64,000 nucleotides of DNA from Holtermanniella nyarrowii (GCA_001600035.1 BCIT01000009.1:62001-126000); one strand, 5' to 3'; counted from the first letter of the stretch, positions 11,408 to 22,585 are shown. Numbers and translations are program-made. The notes: a model not told the origin generated them from the letters alone.

Positions 11408-12259
11408 CTGTATCTCCTGTCAGTCTCTCTCTTCCAAAGCTTGATGCACGGACCTTGATGTCCTAGTCGTCAGTTGCTCTCGACACTGCCCACTCTGGGA
11501 AAAACCGTACCGCCGCTGGCTGGCAGACGGAAGCAAATCTGAACACCTGACCACGCGTAACCCAGTGGCGAATGTGGCACTTGGGCTTATCACCGATGAG
11601 TGTGGCGCGTCGCCACTTTGGTTGTTTGGTTCGGGCGGGAGCAGATTCAGCCGTTGTGGAAACCCGGCCTGGGACTGCAGCTCCGCGTTAAAGGGTGAGA
11701 CTTTTAGGAGAGAGATGCATTCCGGTTCTGACATTCTCATGTGACTCGGTCCGTCCATCAAGGATTTGGAGCAATGCACTGAGCGCTTTAAGTCGTTGTC
11801 ATTGTTTGCTTAATTTCCAGTACAGCCGCAACAGTGGCAGGCCGCGACTCTTCTCAATGAAGCTTGGCTGAGCGCGACTCTCAGGATACGCATGCTCTCT
11901 ATGTTCCAACAGTGAGGAGGTTCTCGATATCATCGACCTCCTTGCCCCTCACGGATCACCTCACGTAAAGCCCCTTTGCGCACGTTCCGTATCTCCTGTC
12001 CCGAACTTTTCGGAAGCACTGACGTCTGACATGACTAACATTTCTCTGAACCTATTGACAATCATTCACCCACCACCACCGCTGTCACATCGCAGAATCC
12101 CAGGTTTGCAAAATCAGTGGCGAATCAGTCTTGGACGTGCCTGACTTTGAGCCGCTGTGTGGTGGCGATCGTTGGTTGAGCTTCTACTCGACCTCCTCTT
12201 TCGCTTACCACCTTTGTTGACGTTCTTCAATATCTTTAAGCTGTGTCAAAAGAGCTGTT
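11408..12259. promoter_or_regulatory. divergent spacer RPL18/kelch gene
   Basis: About 850 bases holding both promoters and UTRs. Only short unconvincing frames occur. I could not assign a specific ribosomal-protein promoter element. Confidence 0.4.
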
Positions 12260-15200
12260 ATGGCGAGAAGACATAGGTCGACGGTCGCGATGATGGACAG
12301 CTCATACCTAGTGCTCGTTCTCCTGGTCCTCCCCTTTGGCTCAGCACAAGCTGCACCGGGCTCTCTCGCTGCAAGGTACGCGCGTTGCTCCACTTATTAC
12401 ATCGCTGACTATCAGATGGGGTCACGCAGCTATCTGTCTACCCTCACCACCCACAATTCTCATACAAGGCGGCAAAACCGATACCTCCAATTCATATTCA
12501 TACACTTCCGCACCAAACACCAACTCCCTGCTTGCCATTTCCCTCTCCTCTTCTTTCCCGTCCTCCTCTCCGCCCATTCAGGAGCTATTAACAGACGCTC
12601 CGAGCTATGCGTGGCATTGCTTGATGCCGTTTGGTAGAGATCAGCTGCTCTCTTTCGGTGGAGATGGAGGGCCTACGTTGGCGGTGCAGACGAATACAGA
12701 TTCAGCTTGGGCGCTATCACCAGAAATCACAGATGGCAGATTGAGCAATCTATCATCAACTCAACAAGCATCTAGCTGGGCCTCACAACCTGTTCGAAGA
12801 ATCCAGCATTCGTGTGCCTCGTCCACAGAGAGTGACAAGAGCTACATCACCGGCGGCGTCCGGAACGATGGTTCCCAAATGGCATACACCGACGTGTACT
12901 CGTTCGACGGCTCGACATTTCAAGAGCTCCCCTCACTTCCAGTTGCGCTCTACCACCACTCCTCTTTGCTACTGCCAAACGGCACGCTCATGGTGCTTGG
13001 TGGCATCTCGACAACTGGCTCAGAGACGACACTGGCGTCACTAGACTCTGTCTGGACACTCGATACGACAGCTCCAGCAGCGACATGGCAGACTGTCGCG
13101 ATCCCTGGTCCAGCACCAGCTGCGCGTCGTGGCTTCTCGACGAGCTTGCGCGCCAATGGGACAGCTGCTGTCCTCGTCGGCGGGGCGCTACGTGACTTGA
13201 CTGAGCCGTTCGGCGATACGTGGAGACTGGAGTGTGGAGATAGCTTGGGGTGGAAGCAAGTTGCAGACGGCGGTCAAGGTGAGCTCTTAAAGTCTCGAGC
13301 GCAATGAACCCGGCTGACGTTGAACAGCAAGGTTCGATCACGCAGCGGTTTCCATTGGCAATGACCAAGTCATGATCTTCGGAGGTAAGTCTCCCGGCTC
13401 GAACGCGAGCTGTTGCTGATGAGACAGGGTATGGAGCAACAGGTCCAGCAGACACCGCATTCGAGATCTTCTCATTCGCCACTAACGGCTACGTCGATGC
13501 CTTCACTCCAGCAGCTCCAGGTTCACAGCCTGACACGCAAGCACCTGTCCAGGGTACATCACCGAGTCAAGAACATGATGCAGGTTCGCCAGATCAATCG
13601 GGAAACTCGCAGAGTGGAGCAGGCAGTGACCAGTCGAGCGCAAGCGGCGGCAAAGCAGACACTCCCGGCGGCGTGGCATCTAGTGAGTGGCATGACGGCA
13701 CGTGATATCTCAGCTGACATCGTAGTACCCACGGATACTACACCATCTCCACCACCTGCTTCAGAGTCGCCGACAGAAAGCAAGGTCGCCGGCAGCCTCG
13801 CTCTTCCCATCGCGCTCGGCACAGTGCTTGGTCTTCTCGCTTGCGCAGCAGCTGGCCTCGGTGTCTTGTGGTACCGGCGACGAATGCGCCGAGAGCGTCC
13901 ATACCCAAGCAGTGGCTCTCGCAGACCTCCCAGAAGAGCCTACACTTCTACAGATCCCGAGAAAGACGGTCAAGGTCTACTGACTTTCATCGGCGCCTCA
14001 CACGTCCAGATCCAACGCGATACCGCAGTTCGCCTAAGTGCGGCGCCTCGCTCAAACCAAGTCTCGCAACAGTCTATCCCGATGCTCCAGCGCCATCTCC
14101 AGTCCGTCAAACGCGTCCTTAGCTCTGGGTCACGCGATGTCACTGCTGCCGCTTTCGCGAGAAGGCGCTTCGATATGCTGCTTGATGAAGACAGTCGCGA
14201 GTTTCAGCATGATCACATGCGTGATACTTGGAGATCTGCTGCGAGTTTGCTAGAGTCTCAAGATGGGAACGATCCCTTCAAGGGTGATGAAGAGGACTCG
14301 GATGAGGACGATGCGTCGTTGATCAGACCTCCAATTCGAGGTGGGCCGGTCCCAACACCGCGTTTGACTAGCTTGTCATCGCAGAACCAATTCGAAAGCT
14401 CAACTGTCATGCTCGCTCAAACACATCAGCATCCTAGCACTGGCTCTGCAGCCGAAGCTACGAGTCTGCTGCCAGCTCTGCAATCAAGCGATCCTTCATC
14501 TCTCAACTCGAGACGCTCTATCTCTACAACAGGCGGCTCGGCCGTCATCCACACCGCTGCCCGAGTCATTCCACGAAAAGCATCCTTCGTCGCCGTCAAG
14601 CGCAGCGATACCTTCCTCCGTCGACTCGTTGGCGGTCTGGGTCTGCTTGGCAACAACAGCAGCAATCAGCGCGATCTCGAGATCCGTGACCCTACCGAGC
14701 CACCCGAGCTCTGGCCGCTGGAGAGCGCAGATCCCTTTGGAGAGACTCTGAGTCTCACGCTGCATGATCCACGAAGTGACAGTGGTCTGTCAAGATCTCC
14801 CACTGCTTATAGAGAGATGGGTCAGGTACCGCAGGGACAGAGTGTGTCGAGTCTCGCGTCGGCGCATACGCTGCGGGACATGGTGGTCGTGCAGAGAGAG
14901 CCGACGAATGGGACGAGAAACTCTGAAGGTGGGCTTGACGAACTTGAGGCTTCTCCTGTTGGTCCGCAAGCGCTAAAAAGTTTTCCTCATCAGTCACCCA
15001 TCCCCGAGACGTCTGAACCATCTCGAACAACAACACCGTCAACAGAGAGAGACGTTGGTGAATTCGGCTTGCCAGTCCTCCTCAGCACTCCTCCCCGCGC
15101 AACCTCCATCGTCTCAAACAATTATCCAGACTCACCCTCTCCTTCCCCTCTCCTGCCACACAAGCGTCGACCAGTGCGAGACATAGTGGCATCTCTCAAC

Positions 15201-15323
15201 AAGCGCAGCGACTCTACACCTACCTCTAGTCCTCCTCGCCCGCGGCCAAGAACAAAGACGACGTACGAGGCTATACGAAGATCGCAGCTGGTCGTGGCCA
15301 ACCCTGATGATGATGATGCTTGA
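12260..15323 (+). CDS. kelch-repeat single-pass membrane protein
   Basis: The N-terminus (MMDSSYLVLVLLVLPFGSAQ from the second ATG at 12290) is a signal peptide. An extracellular kelch/galactose-oxidase-like beta-propeller follows, with repeats showing the double-Gly motif: ILIQGGKTD, LLSFGGDGG, SYITGGVRND, TLMVLGGIS, AAVLVGGALRD and VMIFGGYGATG. After a Ser/Gly-rich stalk comes one membrane helix (LALPIALGTVLGLLACAAAG) and a basic stop-transfer RRRMRRERP. The remaining 500 or so residues form a Ser/Pro-rich, probably cytosolic tail. The arrangement is type I. Introns lie after SLAAR (at the first kelch repeat), before ARFDHAAV, inside FGG-YGATG and before IPTDTTPSP. Ligand and role are unknown; fungal kelch membrane proteins of this layout may act in cell-surface sensing or polarity. 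Confidence 0.75.
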
Positions 15324-15923
15324 TGCTTGATGGTATAATTTGTACATACATGATGAATGATGATTCCATTTCATGGAATGGATATGTGGGCCGCGGCTAC
15401 TTCGGCATAATTGTAGCGGCCGTCCAAAGCCGTGAGGAAGGTGGCGCTTAACCGGCTGCAGGTGGCGATGTAAGATGAATTATCTGGTGAAGAAGCAACA
15501 GCGAGTGAACGTCGAGGGTCTATATAGCATGCAATAGCATTGCTATAGAGGTATCTACAGTGCATGGTGACAAAGGTCTGCAGATCAGGACTCGCACGAC
15601 CGGTGAAATGCATTGATGGGCCTCGTTTCAAAAGCTTACGGCGATACTCGGCGTTGTACCTTATCTTTTATGAACGCAACCAATCATCTATCGCTTGACT
15701 CTAAGGAGCTTTACGTAAGGTCACCACATCACTGAGAGAAGAAAGCAAACGTCTGCTGCTGACCATCTTATAGCTACATCCTCAAACCGGGTTCTCTCTA
15801 CCTCTTCTTATCTGTACTCTCAAGAGTTCAGCAGGAGCTCGTACCGAACCTAGCTACTTCGGGTCTCATCCTCGCATATCGCAAAAACAGTCTAGCTTCC
15901 GCAGTCTCCCTTTCACCTTTATC
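15324..15923. promoter_or_regulatory. spacer upstream of ACO1
   Basis: About 600 bases with the ACO1 promoter and leader. A CAACCAATCATC sequence near 15678 contains a CCAAT box, plausible for a respiratory gene. The 60 bases before the ATG are pyrimidine-rich. No gene is supported. Confidence 0.4.
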
Positions 15924-18553
15924 ATGCTTTCCACCCGTGCTCTTTCGTCCTCTTTGGGCAGGACCATGGGTCTTCGCCAGCGCGGCATGGCCTCGGTTGC
16001 CTCGCGTATCGGGGACACTCGTGTCGAGATGTCGCCTATGGAGAAGGGCAAGGGTAACTTTATCAACTACCAGCGCATTGAAGACAACCTCCAGATCGTC
16101 CGCTCAAGGTGAGTTCAGCAGGTGGCAAGAGATACATGATCAATTTGGCATGGAAGCGAAACATATGCGCTTGCTTTCACTGCCAGGTATTTCTAGATCC
16201 CTTGCCCAGAATAGCCAATCACAGGCCCGCGCTGACAACAGGCTGAACCGCCCTCTCACTCTCGCCGAGAAGATCGTCTACGGTCACTTGGACGACCCCC
16301 ACCACCAAGAGATCGAGCGTGGTGTCTCGTACCTCAAGCTCCGTCCCGACCGCGTGGCCTGCCAGGATGCCACTGCCCAGATGGCCATTCTGCAGTTCAT
16401 GTCGGCCGGTCTTCCCCAGACTGCCGTCCCCACCTCGGTCCACTGTGACCACTTGATCCAGGCCCAGGTCGGGGGTGTCAAGGACTTGGCCCGCGCTATC
16501 GACATCAACCGCGAGGTCTACGACTTCCTGGCCACCGCATGTGCCAAGTACGGTATTGGCTTCTGGAAGCCAGGATCTGGTATCATCCACCAGATCATCC
16601 TTGAGAACTATGCCGTTCCAGGTTTGCTTATGCTGGGTACCGACTCGCACACTCCAAACGCTGGTGGTCTTGGCATGGTTGCTTGTGGTGTCGGAGGTGC
16701 CGACGCTGTCGACGTCATGGCCGACATTCCTTGGGAGCTCAAGTGCCCCAAGGTCATTGGTGTCTACCTTGATGGCAAGATGAACGGCTGGACAACCCCC
16801 AAGGATATCATCCTGTCTGTTGCCGGTACTTTGACCGTCAAGGGTGGAACTGGTGCCATCATCGAGTACCACGGTCCCGGTGTCGAGAGCTTGTCGTGCA
16901 CGGGTATGGCCACCATCTGCAACATGGGTGCCGAGATTGGCGCCACCACTTCCCTCTTCCCCTACAACAAGCGCATGGGTGCCTACCTCGAGGCCACCAA
17001 CCGCAGTGACATTGCCAAGTACGCCCAGGCCTTCAACCACAACCTTCAGCCCGACAAGGGCTCCGAGTACGACCAGATGATCCACCTCGACCTCTCCACC
17101 CTTGAGCCCCACGTCAACGGTCCCTTCACCCCCGATCTTGCAACCCCCATCTCCAAGTTTGCCGCAGAGGTCAAAAAGAACTCGTGGCCCGATGAGCTCA
17201 AGGTTGCCCTCATTGGTTCGTGCACCAACTCGTCGTACGAGGACATGTCCCGTTCGGCTAGCATTGCCAAGGAGGCCAAGGCCCACGGTTTGAACACCAA
17301 GTCCTTGTTCACCATCACCCCTGGTTCCGAGCAGGTCCGTGCTACCATTGCTCGTGATGGTATGATCGAGGCTTTCGAGGATGTCGGTGGTGTTGTGCTT
17401 GCCAACGCTTGTGGCCCTTGTATCGGTCAATGGGACCGTCAGGACGTCAAGATGGGCGAGGCCAACTCGAGTGAGTAACATCTGTGCTCCGTGCGAAATG
17501 CTGACACTCAGTCATCACTTCTTACAACCGTAACTTTACCGGTCGTAACGACGCCAACCCTGCCACCCACGCTTTCGTCGCCTCTCCTGACCTCGTCACC
17601 GCCATGGCCTTTGCCGGTTCCCTGTCCTTCAACCCCTTGACCGACTCACTCAAGGGTGCCGACGGCAAGGAGTTCAAGTTCTCTGACCCCTCGGGTGAAG
17701 AGCTCCCCGCCCGTGGCTACGACCCAGGAGAGAACACTTTCCAGGCTCCTCCCAAGGACGGGACAACCGTCCAGGTCGCCGTCAACCCCGACTCTGACCG
17801 TCTCCAGCTCTTGGCTCCTTTCAAGCCTTGGGATGGCAAGGACATTGTTGACGCTCCTGTCCTCATCAAGGCTCAGGGCAAGTGCAGTAAGTTTCCCATT
17901 CAATTTTGCCAATTTGCTGACAAACAGCTACCGACCACATTTCCGCTGGTGGTCCCTGGTTGAAGTACCGTGGTCACCTCGAGAACATCTCCCGTGAGTT
18001 CAAAGACTGCCTTCGGCAGTGCTGACAGTCAGAAAACTGCCTCATCGGTGCCATCAACGCCGACTCTGGCAAGGCCAACGAGGTCATCAACCAGGTCACT
18101 GGCGAGATGGGCGGTGTCCCAGAGGTCGGCGCGTACTACCGTGACCACGACATCCCATGGGTCGTTGTTGGTGACTGGAACTACGGAGAGGGTTCGTCAC
18201 GTGAGCACGCCGCGCTTGAGCCCCGTTTCCTTGGTGCTCGCGCCGTCATCACCCGTTCTTTCGCTCGTATCCACGAGACCAACTGCAAGAAGCAAGGTCT
18301 CCTCCCTCTCTGGTTCGCCAACCCCGAAGACTACGACAAGATCAAGGGTACCGACAAGCTCTCCATCGTCGGCCTCGACTCTTTCGCTCCCGGCAAGAAC
18401 CTCAAGGTTCTTATCAAGCACCAAGATGGCACTTCAGATGAGTTCGAGGTGTCTCATACATTCAATGAGGGCCAACGAGATTGGTTCAAAGCTGGCTCAG
18501 CATTGAACTTGATGGCATCAGCAGCCAAGAAGCGTGCAGAGCAGCAGAAATGA
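15924..18553 (+). CDS. ACO1: aconitate hydratase, mitochondrial
   Basis: Aconitase interconverts citrate and isocitrate in the mitochondrial matrix. The protein starts with a presequence ([20 protein letters not shown]) and runs about 780 residues. The three cysteines that hold the 4Fe-4S cluster are present in [11 protein letters not shown] and [10 protein letters not shown]. Substrate-site segments include [12 protein letters not shown] and [17 protein letters not shown]. The swivel domain ends [20 protein letters not shown] and then [10 protein letters not shown]. Four introns occur; the first (16109-16241, 133 nt) is the longest. Codon choice is strongly biased, as in a highly expressed gene, and leaves a long open antisense frame that is not a gene. 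Fragments of the 3' end recur downstream in antisense (18786-18864 and 22053-22082). Confidence 0.96.
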
Positions 18554-18783
18554 TAGGTAGTCGAGTTATTGTTGGACGTCCGAATTCATGTATTTTTGCC
18601 ACACGAGTCTGGTGGCGACACTTCGCGAAATTCCATTCACCAGTGTTCTCAAACATTCTGGCGCTGTGCAAGTGGCTGTATTTGCCCTGGGTACTCCATG
18701 CGCTCTTGTTTGTGTTCACGAATTGTCGTTCCCGTTCCGGCCGATTTCGAAGGATGCACGAACATCACGGAAGACCAAACACG

Positions 18784-18864
18784 CAAGTTGAGCGCCGAGC
18801 CCGGCGATACACCATTTTCTCTGATTTTCATTGAATGTATGAGACACCTCGAACTCATCTGAAG
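18784..18864 (-). pseudogene. antisense fragment of aconitase C-terminus
   Basis: Read on the minus strand, 18829-18864 is identical over 36 bases to ACO1 18432-18467 (codons for [11 protein letters not shown]). Similarity then fades: NENQRKW follows where ACO1 has NEGQRDW, and SALNL appears only after a one-base shift. The fragment is thus a decayed copy of the ACO1 3' coding end, lying 276 bases after the ACO1 stop codon in inverted orientation. It joins a WSS1-like piece at the bases CTGAAG (18859-18864). Confidence 0.75.
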
Positions 18865-19204
18865 CGCCGCCACCACCAAAGCCATCAAATGCACTTGGCC
18901 GCCCGAGCGTCCTGCAGCTTCATCAATATCCAAAACTATCCCACGTCACAAGCCGACAAAAGCATCAGCACCGAAAGCAGCCAAGACACCAGCACCAGAT
19001 CCTCCTCCGATGACATTACCAGACAGCACATGGCCTTGCCAGACCTGCACGCTAGTCAACGAAGCAAACGCCACGCCCGCATGCGAAGGTGCCAGACCGA
19101 GAGATACGAGCAAAGGATGGTATTGTGAGATTTGTGGTGATGGACCGAGAGAGTTTGGGTATTGGATGTGTTTGAGCTGTGGGACTGTTAGGAGGAGTGG
19201 ATGA
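18859..19204 (+). pseudogene. detached C-terminal tail of a WSS1-type protease
   Basis: The plus strand encodes a Pro/Lys-rich linker (APPPPKPSNA, then after a frame change SKTIPRHKPTKASAPKAAKT), then a RanBP2-type zinc finger (WPCQTCTLVNEANATPACEG) and a second Cys pair region (GWYCEICGDGPREFGYWMCL, SCGTVRRSG) ending at TGA 19202-19204. This tail is typical of fungal WLM/Wss1 DNA-protein crosslink proteases. No WLM domain precedes it here, only antisense aconitase. The matching front part lies at about 21250-22058. The linker needs one frame change, which supports decay. A short functional zinc-finger gene starting at ATG 19010 is an alternative. Confidence 0.65.
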
Positions 19205-19349
19205 TGTATGTTGTACAGAGCATGCCTCGAGCAAGGATCCGCCACTTTTAACTCGTTTGCATCGCGGTGAAGCTGCAACCGGTTGAGTGGGATGGCCATA
19301 ACTGAAGACATAATCATCATCGCAAAACTATGGTACATGCTTGATAGTG

Positions 19350-20565
19350 CTAGTCGGTAATGTCCGTCAAAACGCGTGTAAAGGGAGCCTTGGGATCAAA
19401 TCTGGACCTGCCCTCAACGCTTCGGGAGTAATCATACGTCGATTCACGGTACTTGAAGACCTTTTGGAAATCGTCCGCATTCTCAAGCTGCTCTCATCAG
19501 TGCATGCAGATGAGTTACGTTACTCACGAGCTGCGCTATGTGCGCGATAAAGACGTTCCTATCATCAGGGAACGAGTAATCCGCCTTGTACCAGGTGGTC
19601 TTGCGTTCAAGACCGAGATCACTCGGGTCGGCGACTTCGCACATGCGGATGATCGCGCCGGTGCCATCAGTGGAGAAGCCTTGATACTTGTTCAATCCGA
19701 ACGAAGACATGACGCTCAAGATGTTGACCAAGAGAGGATTCTCGGCTGTCGTGTCGAGACCCTCGGGGCTTTCGACTGGGAGTAGTTTGCCGGCCAATTT
19801 CAGTATCGAAAGGATTGGGCGCGTTCTCTGTCCGACTGAAGGTTAGCATGATCGCCTTTGTGTATCACACTTACACTTCGTCACCACCTCGTCCACATGC
19901 GTCATGACGGCGCGACTTTTGGGATTCCACAGGTGAATGTTTGGGGACTTGTCGAGCCAGACCAGACCAGGCTGTTTCGGGTGAAGACAGGGTTGAGCTG
20001 ACCAGATAACCGCCTGGATGAGCCAGTCCGCATACTGAGAAGGCCGTTAATATGACCTTGGGGACATCAATCTGAACATACCTCTATCAATTGCGCAGCC
20101 TCCACCTTGCTCAACCTGACTTTCTCCTCATCAGACATATCTCTCGCGAAGCGTCGCTCGTTCATCCTCGACCGCTGACAATCAAGCCAAGACTAGCTTG
20201 GATGAACTCACAGCTTTCATGTCATCTTCTATCGGGAAAAATTGATCTTCCATGATTGCGCAAAGTGAAGCCCCTTGCTCGAGCATCTCTTTTGGGGTCG
20301 TCCGGCGCCCTTTCGCATCGTGTGGGTGTGGCCAATAGTAATGCTCGAGCGAGATCATGCGACAGACCTCACTCAAAGAAACGTATGTCCCATCGATGGC
20401 CTCAACGGGTGCTCTTCGGCTACTAGTATCGATACGCTGCGGGTAAGCGAAAGGCAAGGGGTGCGTACATACCTTGTCAGCGACCCCTGGAGCAGCGCAG
20501 GACTGAGGGCGGGATGGAGGGCGGGATTGAGTGGTAGTGCAAGTTTCCACTTGAGCGTGTGACAT
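19350..20565 (-). CDS. hypothetical protein, about 335 aa
   Basis: Five exons join well: MSHAQVETCTTTQSRPPSRP..., RRFARDMSDEEKVRLSKVEA, YADWLIQAVIWSAQPCLHPK, the FGQRTRPILSILKLAGKLLP exon, and a last exon ending FDPKAPFTRVLTDITD. Introns of about 36-47 nt carry normal splice signals. There is no signal peptide, membrane span or known motif, and I do not recognise the family. The start codon is uncertain because another short gene ends only 34 bases upstream (20600); the two may be one transcript, since GCTGACAAG before the VCTHPLPFAYPQ segment looks like a 3' splice site. It lies inside the segment bounded by the WSS1 fragments. Confidence 0.6.
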
Positions 20566-20599
20566 TTTGCGGACTAGAAGAGGAGAATCAGAGTAGAAG

Positions 20600-20962
20600 T
20601 TAAGAGGCAGTGGCGAACGGGATGCCGCCGGCTCGGTCTTTCGGAGTTAGGTGTGGCTCGGCAGCTGTGGGTTCGCGAGGGACGAGGAAAACGTCTATGC
20701 GCGCCTCTACTTGTTGGTGCAAATCTGGATACTGGAGCTCTGCGCATTGCTCTTTCGGGGTGGTCAGGACAGTCAGGGCTACTAGCCGAACCAACTCCTT
20801 CGAAGAGTGCTCGCACCGGGCCCTGATTCTCACGGAGTTGAAGCAGCACAGCACGAGCAGGCTGGGTCGACGGCAATTGGCAGTGACGCAGATGTGCTGA
20901 TTCCGTACGCTTCTTGACTCGAGTGCAGCACTGACATGCTGCAGGCGGGCGGGAGACTCCAT
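20600..20962 (-). CDS. hypothetical protein or 5' part of the 19350-20565 gene
   Basis: Three exons can be joined: MESPARLQHVSAALESRS, ARAVLLQLRENQGPVRALFE, and QCAELQYPDLHQQVEARIDV continuing FLVPREPTAAEPHLTPKDRA to a TAA at 20600-20602. The total is about 97 residues. The donor of the second intron is GTTGGT. The end lies 34 bases before the ATG of the next gene on the same strand, which is unusually close for a fungus, so this may be the 5' part of that gene with the TAA inside an intron. Family not recognised. Confidence 0.4.
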   Translation of the reverse strand: MESPARLQHVSAALESRSVRNQHICVTANCRRPSLLVLCCFNSVRIRARCEHSSKELVRLVALTVLTTPKEQCAELQYPDLHQQVEARIDVFLVPREPTAAEPHLTPKDRAGGIPFATAS

Positions 20963-21249
20963 ATCAGGTATCCACTTCAAAGGGCCTATCGCCGTCCCAC
21001 TTGCAACCTTCAGGCGAGAAAATGGTCAACTGCAATCATACCTCGCGAGTCTCGAATTTCAAACTGCGAGTCTCCCTAGGGTCATTGCACTCGAGACGCT
21101 TCTGGTAAGCTTGATTGCAAGAGCAATCTCATGCTAAAACTGCATTAGATCTTGCTGGCCGATGTGCCTCCAACTGTTTTCAGAATGATTGATGGTAGAT
21201 ACACTGCATGGTAGGAAGGCATATAGGTGTGCTTGTCGGTGATGATATG

Positions 21250-22058
21250 TTACTTGTCTTTGTCAGCCCGCGGTGGAGGGAAATAACTTGATAGGTCATG
21301 CTCAGCTGTCCAAATCCAATACCAGTATCCGGTGTAAGCTCATCCCAAGGTCTAAAGGTGGTGGAGGCTCCAAAATTCTGATCAGGCTGCGACCAGCGGC
21401 GACTCTTGATGGCTTTTACAAATGGGAGGACTTGATCGGCACAATGCTTCACAAGGTGATCTCTTGTATCACTCACGAATTCCACGATCCGCTCGTACCC
21501 AATACCCATGGTCCTCATGACGGCAAGTTCTACAAGCTTCTCGGTCAGGTCGAGGAGGAATATTGTGAACTCAAGCGAAAGGGCTACTCTGGTAAGTATC
21601 TGCTTTGACTGTTGGAATGGTCGCTGTTCATCAGGTGACGGCTTCCATTCACCTGGTAAACGTGTTGGCGGCTCTCAAGCAGCCCCAGGAAATATCGGCA
21701 GACTCAAAGGTCTTGAAGCAGCTGAAGTTCGACGGCAGATCTAGAAACAAGCTCTGATGGGTCGTGGTGGCAAACTGGGTGGTGTGAGCGTCTCGACAGC
21801 TGCTAGATCTCCTAGGGAGCTTGCGGCAGAGGTAAGCTAACTGACATATTTGAAGCAGAACTGACAAGCAGGCTGCAGAAAGGAGAATGCGCGATGACAA
21901 GGAGTGTAATCACTCTGCCGGCGCGACGGAAGCTGCGCAGCAGGCTGCTGAGGAGAGTGTTGGGACCGATGCGGAGGATCTGAGTGATGGAACTGGAGCT
22001 AAAAGTGGGACGCCTGGCTCAAGTCGATACAGAACGAGATCACCGCCTCCAGCTGAAG
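21250..22058 (+). pseudogene. WLM metalloprotease (WSS1-type), front part, broken
   Basis: The WLM domain is clear: KILIRLRPAATLDGFYKWED, IGTMLH, NTHGPHDGKFYKLLGQVEEE, KGYSG joined by a 45 nt intron to DGFHSPGKRVGG, then GRGGKLGG and ARSPRELAAE joined by an intron to AAERRMRDDK. Wss1/Spartan enzymes digest proteins crosslinked to DNA. Here the catalytic HELTHN expected between MLH and THGPHD is replaced by a stretch reading KVISCITHEFHDPLVPN, so the HExxH site is lost, and an in-frame TAG (21742-21744) follows EVRRQI. Similarity stops at RYRTRSPPPA, where antisense aconitase begins. The tail is at 18859-19204. The N-terminal part upstream of 21250 is not recognisable. Confidence 0.7.
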
Positions 22059-22082
22059 TGCCATCTTGGTGCTTGATGAGAA
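22053..22082 (-). pseudogene. second antisense aconitase fragment
   Basis: On the minus strand these 30 bases match ACO1 18408-18437 with one mismatch (22078), encoding [10 protein letters not shown] against [10 protein letters not shown]. The fragment abuts the WSS1 front part at CTGAAG (22053-22058). Together with 18784-18864 it tiles a continuous stretch of the ACO1 3' end. Confidence 0.7.
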
Positions 22083-22585
22083 ATTTTCTATTAGTCGCCA
22101 GGGATACGCTGTTCGGGAACCCTGCATCTTGCTTTGAGAGGTGACCCACGCAGGATGTCGCAAGTCTGCTTACAGATAGACGAGGCTGGACGCATCCAAC
22201 TACAACGATTACTGACTTTTCTCGCCAGCATAAGCCGCTACTTACGCATCACATCCGTCAGTTTCCCATCTAATTCGCCACAAGATGATTGCCATCACCG
22301 ACAATCTTCAGCTGAGTGCTGAATCGGCCTATGTTGGTCCTTAGGCCCCGTCATTCCAAGGCAGGAACATATAATACGGAGTCGAGCAGCCCAACGGCGA
22401 CAGCAAATGATTTCACTCTCGCTGTAGCCTGCATGCCATCGCCTCTCGGCCACTCTGCAATGCCACAATCCGCAAGCCGCGCCGGCCGGCGCTACTTCTA
22501 CTTTCACGTGCAGACGATCGGCTTGAACCAAAGAACCGCTATGCAGCTGCAGCTGCAGCCAACTTTCATCTAGTACTTTGCCGCA
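22083..22585. other. spacer before DUF423 gene
   Basis: About 500 bases holding the promoter of the next gene and possibly more unrecognisable relic sequence. A plus frame at 22316-22573 has no supported product. Confidence 0.4.

Noticed and set aside
16219-17481. 420-codon open frame antisense to ACO1
   Set aside because: It mirrors the strongly biased codon use of ACO1, is low in complexity (Gly/Val/Leu/Asp) and matches no family.
18588-18791. 67-codon frame directly after ACO1
   Set aside because: Lies in the ACO1 3' region running into the relic fragment; no similarity recognised.
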